Shown here piece by piece: positions 6,436 through 15,919 of a DNA stretch of 64,000 nucleotides (position 1 is the stretch's first letter; every line of letters begins with the position of its first letter). The position numbers were made by a program, and so were the translations under genes. The stretch is from Miltoncostaea oceani (GTDB taxonomy: Bacteria; Actinomycetota; Thermoleophilia; Miltoncostaeales; Miltoncostaeaceae): assembly GCF_018141545.1 (NCBI RefSeq), contig NZ_CP064356.1:1811001-1875000 (forward strand), written 5' to 3'. Below the pieces are notes generated by a model, which saw nothing but the letters and a program-made list of their open reading frames with translations, had not been told where the DNA came from and did not search any database.

Positions 6436-8601
6436 ATGTCACGTCTCGCCGCACTGCTCGCCCGCCGTCCGTGGCGGGTCGTCGGGCTCGCCGTCGCGTT
6501 CCTCGCGATCGCGGTGGTCGTCGGTGGACCCCTCACCGGCAACCTCACGAGCGCCGGGTTCGAGGACCCCGACGCCGAGTTCGTCGCCGCACGCGACAGC
6601 CTCCGCGACGCCTCCGGCGTCAACCCGAACCCCGGGATCATCGCGCTCGTCGAACCCGGGACCGACGTGCGGACCGGCGCCGGCCGCGCCGCGGTCGAAC
6701 GGGCCGCGGCGACCGTCGCCGGCGACCGCGACGTCGCGCAGGTCGTCACCGCGTTCAACGGCGGCGGCGACTCCCTCATCTCCACCGACGGCACCAAGTC
6801 GTACGTCGCGGCCTTCCTCGGGCCGGTCGGCGACGACGCGGCCGAGGACGCCGCCGTCCGCATCCGGACCGCCCTGGAGGGGCAGCCGGACGTCACCCTC
6901 GGCGGCGCCGTCGTCGTCGGCGAGGAGGTCGGCACCATCATCGGGGAGGACCTCGCGAAGGCCGAGATGATCGCCTTCCCGCTGATCTTCCTGCTGTCGC
7001 TCTGGGTCTTCCGCGGGGTGGTCGCCGCCCTGCTGCCGTCGGTGATGGGCGGCGTCGTGATCTTCGGCTCGTTCCTCGCGATCGGGCTCTTCAACGAGGC
7101 CATGACCCTCTCGGTCTACGCCCTCAACCTCGCGATCGGCCTGAGCCTCGGCCTCGCGATCGACTACAGCCTCCTCATCATCTCCCGCTACCGGGAGGAG
7201 ATGGCGACGCGCGGACCCGGCCTGGAGGCGATGACCCGGACGATGCGCACCGCCGGCAAGAGCGTCCTGTTCAGCGCCGTCACCGTCGCCGCCGCCCTCG
7301 CCGGGCTGATGATCTTCCCGCAGCGCTTCCTGTTCTCGATGGGCGTCGCCGGCGTCATGGTCGCCGCCGTCGCGGCGGTCGTCGCCCTCGTCGTCCTCCC
7401 GGCCGTGATCATGCTGCTCGGCACCCGCATCAACGCCCTCGCCCCGAAGGCCTGGCGCCGCCGCAGCGAGGAGGCCGACCAGGTCCTCACCTCCGGCTTC
7501 TGGTACCGCCTGTCGCGGGCCGTCATGCGCCGGCCCGGCCCCGTCGCCGCGGTCACCTCGATCGCCCTGATCGTCGTCGCGCTCCCGGCCTTCGGCATCA
7601 ACTTCACCTCGGTCGACGCGAGCGTCCTGCCCACCAGCGCCAGCGCCCGCCAGGTCTCCGACACGATCGCCGACGAGTTCCCCGAGGACCGCTCCCAGCC
7701 GAACTTCCTGGCGATCTCCGCCCCCGACACCCCCGAGGCCGCGGCGGCCCTCGGCGCCTACGCCGACGACCTGCGGCGGCTGCCCGGCGTCGTCGCGGTC
7801 ACCCAGCCCGCCGTCGTCGGCGACGGGGTCTGGCGGGTGGACGTGTTCGCCGCCGAGGGCGGGCTCTCCGAGCTCGCACAGGGGCTCGTCACGGACATCC
7901 GCGACACGCCCGCGCCGTTCCCGACCGACGTCGGCGGCCTCGCGGCGAGCTTCGTGGACCAGAAGGACAGCCTCGCGGCGCACCTGCCCTGGGCGATCCT
8001 GATCATCGCGATCACGACGATCGTCGCCCTGTTCGTCATGACCGGGTCGGTGATCCTGCCGGTGAAGGCCGTGATCATGAACCTGCTCACGCTCGGCGCC
8101 ACCCTCGGGATCCTCGTCTGGATCTTCCAGGACGGCCGCCTGGAGGGGCTGCTCAACTACGACAGCGTCGGGGCGCTGGACCTGACCCAGCCGATCCTCC
8201 TCGGCGCGCTGGCGTTCGGCCTGTCCACCGACTACGCGGTCTTCCTGCTCTCCCGCATCAAGGAGGCCCACGACGCCGGGGCGGACACCAAGGACGCCGT
8301 CGCCCTCGGCCTGCAGCGCACCGGACGGATCGTCACGGCCGCCGCCCTGCTGTTCGCCATCGCCATCGGCGCGTTCGCGACCTCCCAGATCACCCTGATC
8401 AAGGAGCTCGGCGTCGGCACCGCCCTCGCGGTCCTCATCGACGCGACGATCATCCGGGCGCTGCTCGTCCCCTCGCTGATGGCCATGTTCGGCCGCTGGA
8501 ACTGGTGGGCCCCGGCCCCCCTGCGCCGCCTGCACCGGCGGATCGGCTTCAGCGAGTCGGCCGACGGCCCCGGCGACGAGGTGCAGCCCGCCCGGGCCTG
8601 A
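6436..8601 (+). CDS. MMPL/RND family transporter
   Basis: 721-residue polytopic transporter of the MMPL branch of the RND superfamily, built as two repeats: each has one membrane helix, an extracytoplasmic loop domain (about 35-170 and 390-520), then five helices. The proton-relay motifs are present in both halves: GLAIDYSLLIISRYREE with Asp near residue 243 and GLSTDYAVFLLSRIKEA with Asp near residue 599. Actinobacterial relatives export lipids or lipid-linked products; this substrate is unknown. A 15-base perfect hairpin follows. Confidence 0.93.
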   Translation: MSRLAALLARRPWRVVGLAVAFLAIAVVVGGPLTGNLTSAGFEDPDAEFVAARDSLRDASGVNPNPGIIALVEPGTDVRTGAGRAAVERAAATVAGDRDVAQVVTAFNGGGDSLISTDGTKSYVAAFLGPVGDDAAEDAAVRIRTALEGQPDVTLGGAVVVGEEVGTIIGEDLAKAEMIAFPLIFLLSLWVFRGVVAALLPSVMGGVVIFGSFLAIGLFNEAMTLSVYALNLAIGLSLGLAIDYSLLIISRYREEMATRGPGLEAMTRTMRTAGKSVLFSAVTVAAALAGLMIFPQRFLFSMGVAGVMVAAVAAVVALVVLPAVIMLLGTRINALAPKAWRRRSEEADQVLTSGFWYRLSRAVMRRPGPVAAVTSIALIVVALPAFGINFTSVDASVLPTSASARQVSDTIADEFPEDRSQPNFLAISAPDTPEAAAALGAYADDLRRLPGVVAVTQPAVVGDGVWRVDVFAAEGGLSELAQGLVTDIRDTPAPFPTDVGGLAASFVDQKDSLAAHLPWAILIIAITTIVALFVMTGSVILPVKAVIMNLLTLGATLGILVWIFQDGRLEGLLNYDSVGALDLTQPILLGALAFGLSTDYAVFLLSRIKEAHDAGADTKDAVALGLQRTGRIVTAAALLFAIAIGAFATSQITLIKELGVGTALAVLIDATIIRALLVPSLMAMFGRWNWWAPAPLRRLHRRIGFSESADGPGDEVQPARA

Positions 8602-8622
8602 GCCCCCCGCCACCGACGGCAC

Positions 8623-8656
8623 CGCCACGGGCCCGGCCGACGCCGGGCCCGTGGCG
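8623..8656. terminator. Bidirectional hairpin between MMPL and NmrA genes
   Basis: Perfect 15-base arms (CGCCACGGGCCCGGC and its complement) around a CGAC loop, lying between two convergent genes with stops at 8601 and 8665. It can serve both strands. Confidence 0.7.
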
Positions 8657-8664
8657 CGCGGGCG

Positions 8665-9516
8665 TCACGCGGCGCGCCGCCAGGAGGCCGCCTCCCGGGC
8701 GGCGAACGCCGCGAAGGAGCCGGGCGGGCGCCCCGTGGCCGCGACGACCCCGTCCGACAGGTGCGCGTCGGCGCCGGCGCGGACGACCCCGTAGAGCATC
8801 GCGAGCAGGGGCGCGTAGTCGGCGGGGACCCCGGCCTCCCGCACCGCGACCTGCCAGGCATCCGGGTCGGCGTCGTCGTGGCGGACGGGGAAGCCGGCGA
8901 CCGCCGCGATCGCATCGGCCACCTCGGCCATGGTGAGGGCCGACGGTCCCGACAGGTCGTAGGCGCGCCCGAGGGGGGCGTCGCCGGTGAGCAGGGCGAC
9001 GACGACCGCCGCGATGTCCTCGGCGTCGACGAAGGGCGCGGCCCCCTCCCCGGTGGGGGCGGAGATCCGTCCGCGGGTGATCTCCGCGGCGTGGATGCCC
9101 TCCGAGAAGTTCTGCATGAACCAGGTGGGCCGCACCACCGCCCAGGGCATCCCGGATGACCGCGTCGCGGCCTCCGCACGGTCGAGGGGGCTGCCGGGGG
9201 CGCGCTCGGCCCCGCGGGCGCTCAGCACCACGACGCGACCCACCCCCGCCGCCCGCGCGCGCTCGAGCATGAGGATCACCGGCGGGGCCACGTCGACCAC
9301 GAGGGTGGGCGGCACGACGTACAGCGAGCGGGCGCCGGCGAGCGCGGGGTCCCAGGTGGCCGGCTCGTCCCAGTCGAGGTGGACGGGGGCGACGCCCGGC
9401 GCCGCCGGACCCGGGGTGCGCGCCGCCGTGACGACCGGCTCCCCTCGCCCGGCCAGCAGCCGGGCGACGCGCCGCCCCGTCGTCCCCGTGCCGCCCAGGA
9501 TCAGGTGGTGGTCCAT
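8665..9516 (-). CDS. NmrA-like NAD(P)-binding protein
   Basis: 283-residue atypical short-chain dehydrogenase of the NmrA/quinone-reductase-2 type. The N-terminal dinucleotide motif is GGTGTTGRRV. It continues with VVVLSARGAE, a WAVVRPTWFMQNF segment typical of the subgroup, and DAEDIAAVVVALL. The classical YxxxK active site is absent, as usual here, so it may be a redox sensor or a quinone/aldehyde reductase. A GAGGAGG site fixes ATG 9516. It is divergent from the AraC-type gene at 9655, which makes it that regulator's likely target. Confidence 0.85.
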   Translation of the reverse strand: MDHHLILGGTGTTGRRVARLLAGRGEPVVTAARTPGPAAPGVAPVHLDWDEPATWDPALAGARSLYVVPPTLVVDVAPPVILMLERARAAGVGRVVVLSARGAERAPGSPLDRAEAATRSSGMPWAVVRPTWFMQNFSEGIHAAEITRGRISAPTGEGAAPFVDAEDIAAVVVALLTGDAPLGRAYDLSGPSALTMAEVADAIAAVAGFPVRHDDADPDAWQVAVREAGVPADYAPLLAMLYGVVRAGADAHLSDGVVAATGRPPGSFAAFAAREAASWRRAA

Positions 9517-9642
9517 CGTGTCCTCCTCGCTCGGTGTGCCCATCCCTCCAGGGTGCTGCGTCCACGCGAGCGGCGGAATGCGTCATGAGCGCCGATCCAT
9601 GTGCGGACGTCTCACGGTGGGCACCGGATGCGCTCGCCGGGA

Positions 9643-9648
9643 TACGGT
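9643..9648 (+). promoter_or_regulatory. -10 hexamer TACGGT of AraC-type gene (leaderless)
   Basis: TACGGT followed by six bases and GTG 9655. It fixes the start of the regulator at 9655. Confidence 0.6.
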
Positions 9649-9654
9649 CGGTGC

Positions 9655-10587
9655 GTGGACGTCCTCGCCGACCTGCTGATGCGCGCCCACGCCCGCGGCG
9701 CCGTCGTCGCGCACACGTCGGCGGCCGCGCCCTGGGGCCTCGAGGTGGACGTACCGTCCCCCCTCATCGTCCACGCCGTCCTCGAGGGGGAGGTCTGGCT
9801 CACCCGCGACGGCGCGCCCCCGGTGCGCGGCCTGCCCGGCGACCTCCTGCTGCTGACGGCCCGCGGGCCGCACCGGCTGTCGTCCGACGGGGCCGCGGCG
9901 GAGGCGGTGCCGGTGGCCGAGGCGACCGCCCGCTGGGGCGAGGGGCGCCGGGTGACCATCCCGGGGGACGGACCGGCGGCCCGGCTCATCTGCGGGGCGT
10001 ACACCTTCGAGGGCGCGCTCTGCGACCAGCTGCTCGCCGTCCTGCCGGCGGTCGTGCACCTCCCGGCGGGGTCGCTCGCCGACGCCGACGGGCTGCGGGC
10101 GGCCCTCCGCCTGCTGGCCCTGGAGCTCCGGAACGGCGACCCGGGGCAGCAGACCGTCCTCGACCGGATGCTGGACGTCGTGCTCGTGCTGGGGCTGCGG
10201 GCGTGGTTCGCGCGGCCCGGGGCGGAGGCGCCCGCCTGGTACCGCGCCCTCGCGGACCCCGAGGTCGGCCGCGCGTTGCGCCTCATGCACGAGCACCCGG
10301 AGCGGGCGTGGAGCGTCGCAGGGCTGGCGGCCGAGGTCGGCCTGTCGCGCGCGGCGTTCGCGCGGCGCTTCACCACCCTCGTGGGGGTGCCCCCCCTCGG
10401 CTACCTGACCGGGTGGCGCATGGAGCTCGCCGCCGACCTGCTGGCCACCTCCCGCCTGCCGCTCTCCGGCGTGGCGGCGCGCGTCGGCTACCGCAGCGAG
10501 TTCGCCCTCTCCGCCGCCTTCCGGCGCACGTACGGGGAGCCGCCCGGCGCGCACCGCCGCCGCGCGTGGAGCGCCGCGCCGGGCTGA
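9655..10587 (+). CDS. AraC family regulator with N-terminal cupin
   Basis: 310-residue transcription factor. An N-terminal cupin domain (about 1-190; SAAAPWGLEVD, then GDLLLLTARGPH) is followed by two helix-turn-helix motifs in the last 100 residues (EHPERAWSVAGLAAEVGLSRAAFARRF, then LPLSGVAARVGYRSEFALSAAFRRTYG). GTG 9655 was chosen over upstream in-frame starts because it sits six bases from a TACGGT -10 hexamer, and because VDVLADLLMRAHARGAV matches the usual start of this group. Divergent from the NmrA-like gene, which it probably controls. Confidence 0.9.
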   Translation: MDVLADLLMRAHARGAVVAHTSAAAPWGLEVDVPSPLIVHAVLEGEVWLTRDGAPPVRGLPGDLLLLTARGPHRLSSDGAAAEAVPVAEATARWGEGRRVTIPGDGPAARLICGAYTFEGALCDQLLAVLPAVVHLPAGSLADADGLRAALRLLALELRNGDPGQQTVLDRMLDVVLVLGLRAWFARPGAEAPAWYRALADPEVGRALRLMHEHPERAWSVAGLAAEVGLSRAAFARRFTTLVGVPPLGYLTGWRMELAADLLATSRLPLSGVAARVGYRSEFALSAAFRRTYGEPPGAHRRRAWSAAPG

Positions 10588-10588
10588 G

Positions 10589-12850
10589 TCAGCGCGTGCC
10601 GCCGGCGAGGGGGCGGGCGATCAGGCCGAGCTCGCGGGCGCGGGCGACGGCCTCCTCGCGCGTCGCGACCCCGAGCTTGCGGTACACCGCCCGGATCTGG
10701 GTCTTGACGGTGTTGTGCGACACGTAGAGGTCGGCGGCGATCTCCCGCATCGACCCGTCGCCGGTGAGGCGGCGCAGGACGGCGAGCTCCCGGTCGGTGA
10801 GGGGCTCGCCCGCCGCGGTCGCCGCCGGCCGGTCGGCACCGAGGCCCTCCTCGACGCGGCGGGCGATGCGCATGATGTGGTCCGCCCCGATCGCCCCGTC
10901 GAGCAGTGCCCTCACCTCGTCCAGGTCGGCGCGGGCGCGGGCGGCGTCGCCCGCCGCGGCGGCGACCTCGGCTCGGACGGTGATGGCGTGGGCGGTCTCG
11001 GTCGACGAGCGGCCCCGCCGGGCGAGGCTCACGGCCCGGTCGGCCTCCTCGCGCGCCGCGCCGTGCTCGCCGCGGTGGGCGAGCGCCTGCGCCAGCGCGG
11101 CGTGCGCGCCGGCGGCGTGGGGGTACTCGGCGTGCCGTTCCTCGGCGGCCATGTCGATCGCCTCGCGCGCCCGGCGTTCGGCGGCCGCGACGTCGCCCCG
11201 CTCGAGGTCGTCCGAGGCGAGGTGGCAGAGCGCGACGACGGTGACCGCGCGGGCCCCCGCCGCGGTGCCGACGGCGATGCACTCCTCGAGGACGCCGTAC
11301 GCCTCGTCGAGCGCGTCGGTGGAGTGGAGGGAGATGCCGAGCGCGAGGCAGGCCACCGCCCGCGTCCACGGGTCGCCGCCCTCGCTGAGCTCCATCGCGC
11401 GCCGGCCCGTGGCGACCCCGTGGAGGGCGTCGCCGCCGAGCAGGGCGACCAGGGAGCGGCCGGCGGCGAGCAGCGCGGCGGTGTCCCCGGGCACGCCGGG
11501 GGCGTCCGGCCGGGCGGCGGCGGCCTCGGCCGCGTCGAGCCATGGGGCGGCGGCGTCGCCGCGCCCCAGGTTGATCGCGATGAGCGCCTCCGCGAGGCAG
11601 AGGCGGGGGTCGGCGCGCACGCGGGAGGCGGGCAGCAGCCCGAGCCAGCGCTGGGTGGTGGCGGTCCACCCGCTGCGCTCGTACCCCGCCCAGTGCGCGG
11701 CGATCAGGTCGGCGGCGTGGTCGAGGTCGCCCGCGGCGGCGGCGTGGTGGACGGCCTCGTCGACCTCCCCGGCGGCGAGGTGCCACGCGCCGGCCCGCCG
11801 GTGCAGGGCGGCGACGCCGCCGGGGTCGGTGACCATCAGCTCGTGGCGCAGCAGCTCGCCGAACAGGTGGTGGTAGCGGTACCACTCGCGGCGGCTGTCG
11901 AGCGGCACGAGGAAGAGGTTGGAGCGCTCCAGCTCGGCCAGCACCTGCGCCGACCCGCTCGTGCCGGCCACGGCGTCGCAGAGGGGTCCGCTGAGGCGTC
12001 CGAGGACCGACGTGCGCATGAGGAAGTCCCGCCGCGCGGGCGGCTGGCCCTCGAGCACCTCGGACGCCAGGTAGTCGACGACCATGCGGTCGTCGCCCGC
12101 GAACGCGTCGATGAACCCGGCGGCGTCGTCGCGGCCGCGCAGGGACAGGCCGGCGAGGTAGAGGCCGGCGGCCCACCCCTCGGTGCGGGCGCGGAGGCTC
12201 TCGACGGCGTCGTCGCCGAGGTCGGCGCCCGTCGCGTCGCGCAGGAGGCGCGCGGCCTCGGGGGCGCTGAAGCGGAGGTCGTCGGCCCGGATCTCCGCCA
12301 GGTCGCCCCGTGCGCGTAGACGGCCGAGGCCGATCGGCGGATCGGTGCGGGTCGTGAGGACGATGCGCAGCGTGTCCGGGAGGCGGGGCACGAGGAACGC
12401 GAGGGACGCGTTGATGCCCGGCTCGGTGATCACGTGGTAGTCGTCGAGGGCGATCACGGTGCGCCGCGGGGCGCCGGCGACGGCGTTGATGAGCTCCGAC
12501 AACCCGACCTCCCGGGTGTCGTCCTCGCCCGAGAGCGCCCCGACGGCCTGGGCGTCGAGGGTGACGCCGGCGCGGGCGAGGGCCTCGGAGAGGTAGCGCC
12601 AGAAACGGGCGGGGTCGTTGTCGGAGGGGTCGAGGGCCACCCAGGCCGTCGGCAGGTCGACCGTCCCGAGCCAGTCGCCGACGAGGGTGGTCTTGCCCCA
12701 GCCGGCGGCGGCGCTGATCACGGTGAGCCGGTGGGCGTCGACCGCGGCCCCGAGCCGGGCGACCAGGTCGGCGCGCGGGACGAGACCGGCCCGCCGGTCC
12801 GGCGGCCGCAGCTTGGTCTCGATGAGCGGGGGTCCGGCGACGGTGGTCAT
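10589..12850 (-). CDS. LuxR family regulator with MalT-like ATPase and repeat domain
   Basis: 753-residue signal-transduction ATPase regulator (LAL/MalT type). The N-terminal NTPase domain has Walker [10 protein letters not shown] at 47-55 and a Walker B-like TVIALDDYH near residue 130, then a winged helix. A long TPR-like helical array (about 350-680) should bind the inducer. The C-terminal LuxR helix-turn-helix ([37 protein letters not shown]) binds DNA. ATG 12850 lies eight bases from a CAATAT hexamer, so the N-terminal extension that stays open upstream is rejected. Inducer unknown; it ends one base from the AraC-type gene's stop. Confidence 0.92.
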   Translation of the reverse strand: MTTVAGPPLIETKLRPPDRRAGLVPRADLVARLGAAVDAHRLTVISAAAGWGKTTLVGDWLGTVDLPTAWVALDPSDNDPARFWRYLSEALARAGVTLDAQAVGALSGEDDTREVGLSELINAVAGAPRRTVIALDDYHVITEPGINASLAFLVPRLPDTLRIVLTTRTDPPIGLGRLRARGDLAEIRADDLRFSAPEAARLLRDATGADLGDDAVESLRARTEGWAAGLYLAGLSLRGRDDAAGFIDAFAGDDRMVVDYLASEVLEGQPPARRDFLMRTSVLGRLSGPLCDAVAGTSGSAQVLAELERSNLFLVPLDSRREWYRYHHLFGELLRHELMVTDPGGVAALHRRAGAWHLAAGEVDEAVHHAAAAGDLDHAADLIAAHWAGYERSGWTATTQRWLGLLPASRVRADPRLCLAEALIAINLGRGDAAAPWLDAAEAAAARPDAPGVPGDTAALLAAGRSLVALLGGDALHGVATGRRAMELSEGGDPWTRAVACLALGISLHSTDALDEAYGVLEECIAVGTAAGARAVTVVALCHLASDDLERGDVAAAERRAREAIDMAAEERHAEYPHAAGAHAALAQALAHRGEHGAAREEADRAVSLARRGRSSTETAHAITVRAEVAAAAGDAARARADLDEVRALLDGAIGADHIMRIARRVEEGLGADRPAATAAGEPLTDRELAVLRRLTGDGSMREIAADLYVSHNTVKTQIRAVYRKLGVATREEAVARARELGLIARPLAGGTR

Positions 12851-12858
12851 CGGTCCCG

Positions 12859-12889
12859 ATATTGACGCGCGGCGCGGACGATCGGTCAA
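12859..12889 (-). promoter_or_regulatory. Promoter of LuxR-type gene (TTGACC / CAATAT)
   Basis: TTGACC at 12884-12889 and CAATAT at 12859-12864, 19 bases apart. ATG 12850 lies eight bases downstream. It is one of the few promoters in the window with a recognisable -35. Confidence 0.55.
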
Positions 12890-12936
12890 GGGACCCCGCG
12901 CGCCGTCACCGCCGCCGAACGCCCGCGCCGCACGGG

Positions 12937-12942
12937 TACACT
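12937..12942 (+). promoter_or_regulatory. -10 hexamer TACACT of glyQ (leaderless)
   Basis: TACACT followed by eight bases and GTG 12951; no ribosome site fits between. Confidence 0.6.
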
Positions 12943-12950
12943 CCCCGGTC

Positions 12951-13821
<871 letters not shown>

Positions 13822-13829
<8 letters not shown>

Positions 13830-15915
13830 CCTGCTGCTCGAGATCGGCTGCGAGGAGCTCCCCTCCAGCGCGTGCCGCGAGATCGTGGAGCAGGCCCCCG
13901 GACTCGTCGCGGCCGCGGTCGAGGCCCTCGGCCTGGACGCGCCCGCGTCGATCGAGGTGTCCGTCGCGCCCCGCCGCTTCGCCGTCGTCGCGCACGGCCT
14001 CCCGGCCGAGCTGGCGGCCCGCACCCGCACCGTCCGGGGGCCCGCCGCCCGCGCCGCCTTCGGCGCCGACGGGGCCCCGACGAAGGCCGCGGAGGGCTTC
14101 GCCCGCGGCCAGGGTGTCGCCGTCGCCGACCTCGTGGTCCGCGAGATCGACGGCCGTGAGTTCGTGGTGGCGGAGCTGAGCTCCGAGGGGCGGCCGGTCG
14201 ACGAGCTCGTCCCGGACATCGCCGCCCGGCTCGTCGACGGCCTGCGCTTCTCGAAGACGATGCGCTGGGGCGACGGGACCGGCCTCCGGTTCTCCCGGCC
14301 GGTGCGGTGGATCGTGGCGAAGCTCGACGAGCGGACGATCCCCTTCGACCTGCACGGCCTGCGCGCGGGCGACGTCAGCCAGGGGCACCGCTTCCTCGGC
14401 GGCCCCACCGTGATCGGGGCGCCCGGCGACTACGCCGCGGCGCTCGAGGCCGTCGGCGTGATCGCGAGCCACGACGCCCGCCGCGCGGAGATCGTCGCGG
14501 GCCTCGACGAGGCGGCGCGCGCGGTGGGCGGCACGTGGAGCGACCCCGGCGGCAAGATGGAGGAGGTCGTCTTCCTCGTCGAGCGCCCGAGCGTCATCAC
14601 CGGCGCGTTCCACGAGCGCCACCTGCGCCTGCCCGCGCGGGTGCTCGTGACCGCGATGCAGGGGCACCAGCGCTACTTCCCCCTCGAGGACGGCTCCGGC
14701 GGCCTGCTCCCGGCGTTCCTCGCCGTCTCGAACGGCGACCCGGCGCACGCCGACGTGATCACCCGCGGGAACGAGGGCGTCCTCGACGCCCGCCTCCAGG
14801 ACGCCGAGTTCTCGTTCGACAAGGACCTCGAGGCCGGGCTCGACGACCTCGACGCGCGGCTCGACGCGATCGTGTTCCACAAGCGCCTCGGCACCATGGC
14901 GCAGAAGCGCGCGCGCCTCGTCGCGGGCGTCGCCGAGCTGGCCGCGGCCGTCGGCGCGGACGACGCCGTCCGCGCGCAGGCCGAGCACGCCGCCCGGCTC
15001 GCCAAGGTCGACCAGGGGGCCGTGCTCGTCGCGGAGTTCTCGGAGCTGCAGGGGTACGTCGCGGCCGAGTACGCCCGTCGCGCCGGCATCGACGACGCCG
15101 TCGCGACCGCGGTCGAGGAGCAGTACCTGCCCGAGGGCGCCGACTCGCCGGTGCCGGGCAGCGCCGCGGGGGCCCTGCTGGCCGCCGCCGAGCGGGTCGA
15201 CAACCTCGCCGGCGCGTTCGCGGTCGACGAGGCGCCGACGGGCTCGAAGGACCCCTACGGGCTGCGCCGCGCCGCCCTCGGGCTGATCCGCATCGCGCTC
15301 GACCGCGGCTGGGACGCCGACCTGCGCCTGCTCGTCGCCGCTGCGCACGGGCGCCTCGCCGACCAGGGCGCCGACCTCGTCCTCGACCGCGAGCGGACGG
15401 TGGACGCGGTCGACGCCTTCCTCGGCGACCGCCTGGTCTACGTCCTCGGCCGCGAGGGCGTGGGGGCGGAGGCGGTCGCGGCGGCGATCGGCGCCGGCCT
15501 CGGCGGCCCGGCGATCACCGCGGAGTGGGCGCGCGCGCTCGACGCCGCGCGCGACGGCGACGACTTCCGCGCCGCGTGGACGGCGAGCACCCGCCTCGTG
15601 CGCCTCGCCCGCAAGGGCCCCGACGCCGGCACCCCGGAGGCCCCGCCCGACGACGACCCAGGTGAGGCCGCGCTGCGCGACGCCGTCGCCGCGGCGCGCC
15701 CGCGCGTCGAGGGGGCCCGCGCCGCGCGCGACCCCGGGGCCGCGCTGGCCGCCGCCGCCGAGCTCGCGGGGGCCGTCGACCGCTTCTTCGTCGACGTGCT
15801 CGTCAACGCCGAGGACCCCGGCGTGCGGGCGCGCAGGTACGGGTTGATCCGGGACGCGTCCCGGGTCCTCTCGGGGGTCGCGGACTTCGACCGGGTGACC
15901 GACGTGGGAGGCTGA
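13822..15915 (+). CDS. glyS: Glycyl-tRNA synthetase beta subunit
   Basis: 697-residue tRNA-binding subunit. It begins [18 protein letters not shown] and contains [19 protein letters not shown], the [15 protein letters not shown] motif and DRVDKLAGxF-like [26 protein letters not shown]. Its C-terminal part resembles the class Ia anticodon-binding (DALR) region and ends [18 protein letters not shown]. Length is normal. It is followed after four bases by ppdK, so the synthetase and the dikinase probably share a transcript. Confidence 0.95.
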
Positions 15916-15919
15916 TCGG

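Noticed and set aside
9601-9654. Earlier in-frame start of the AraC-type gene at 9601
   Set aside because: It lies upstream of the TACGGT hexamer, which places the mRNA 5' end at about 9655.
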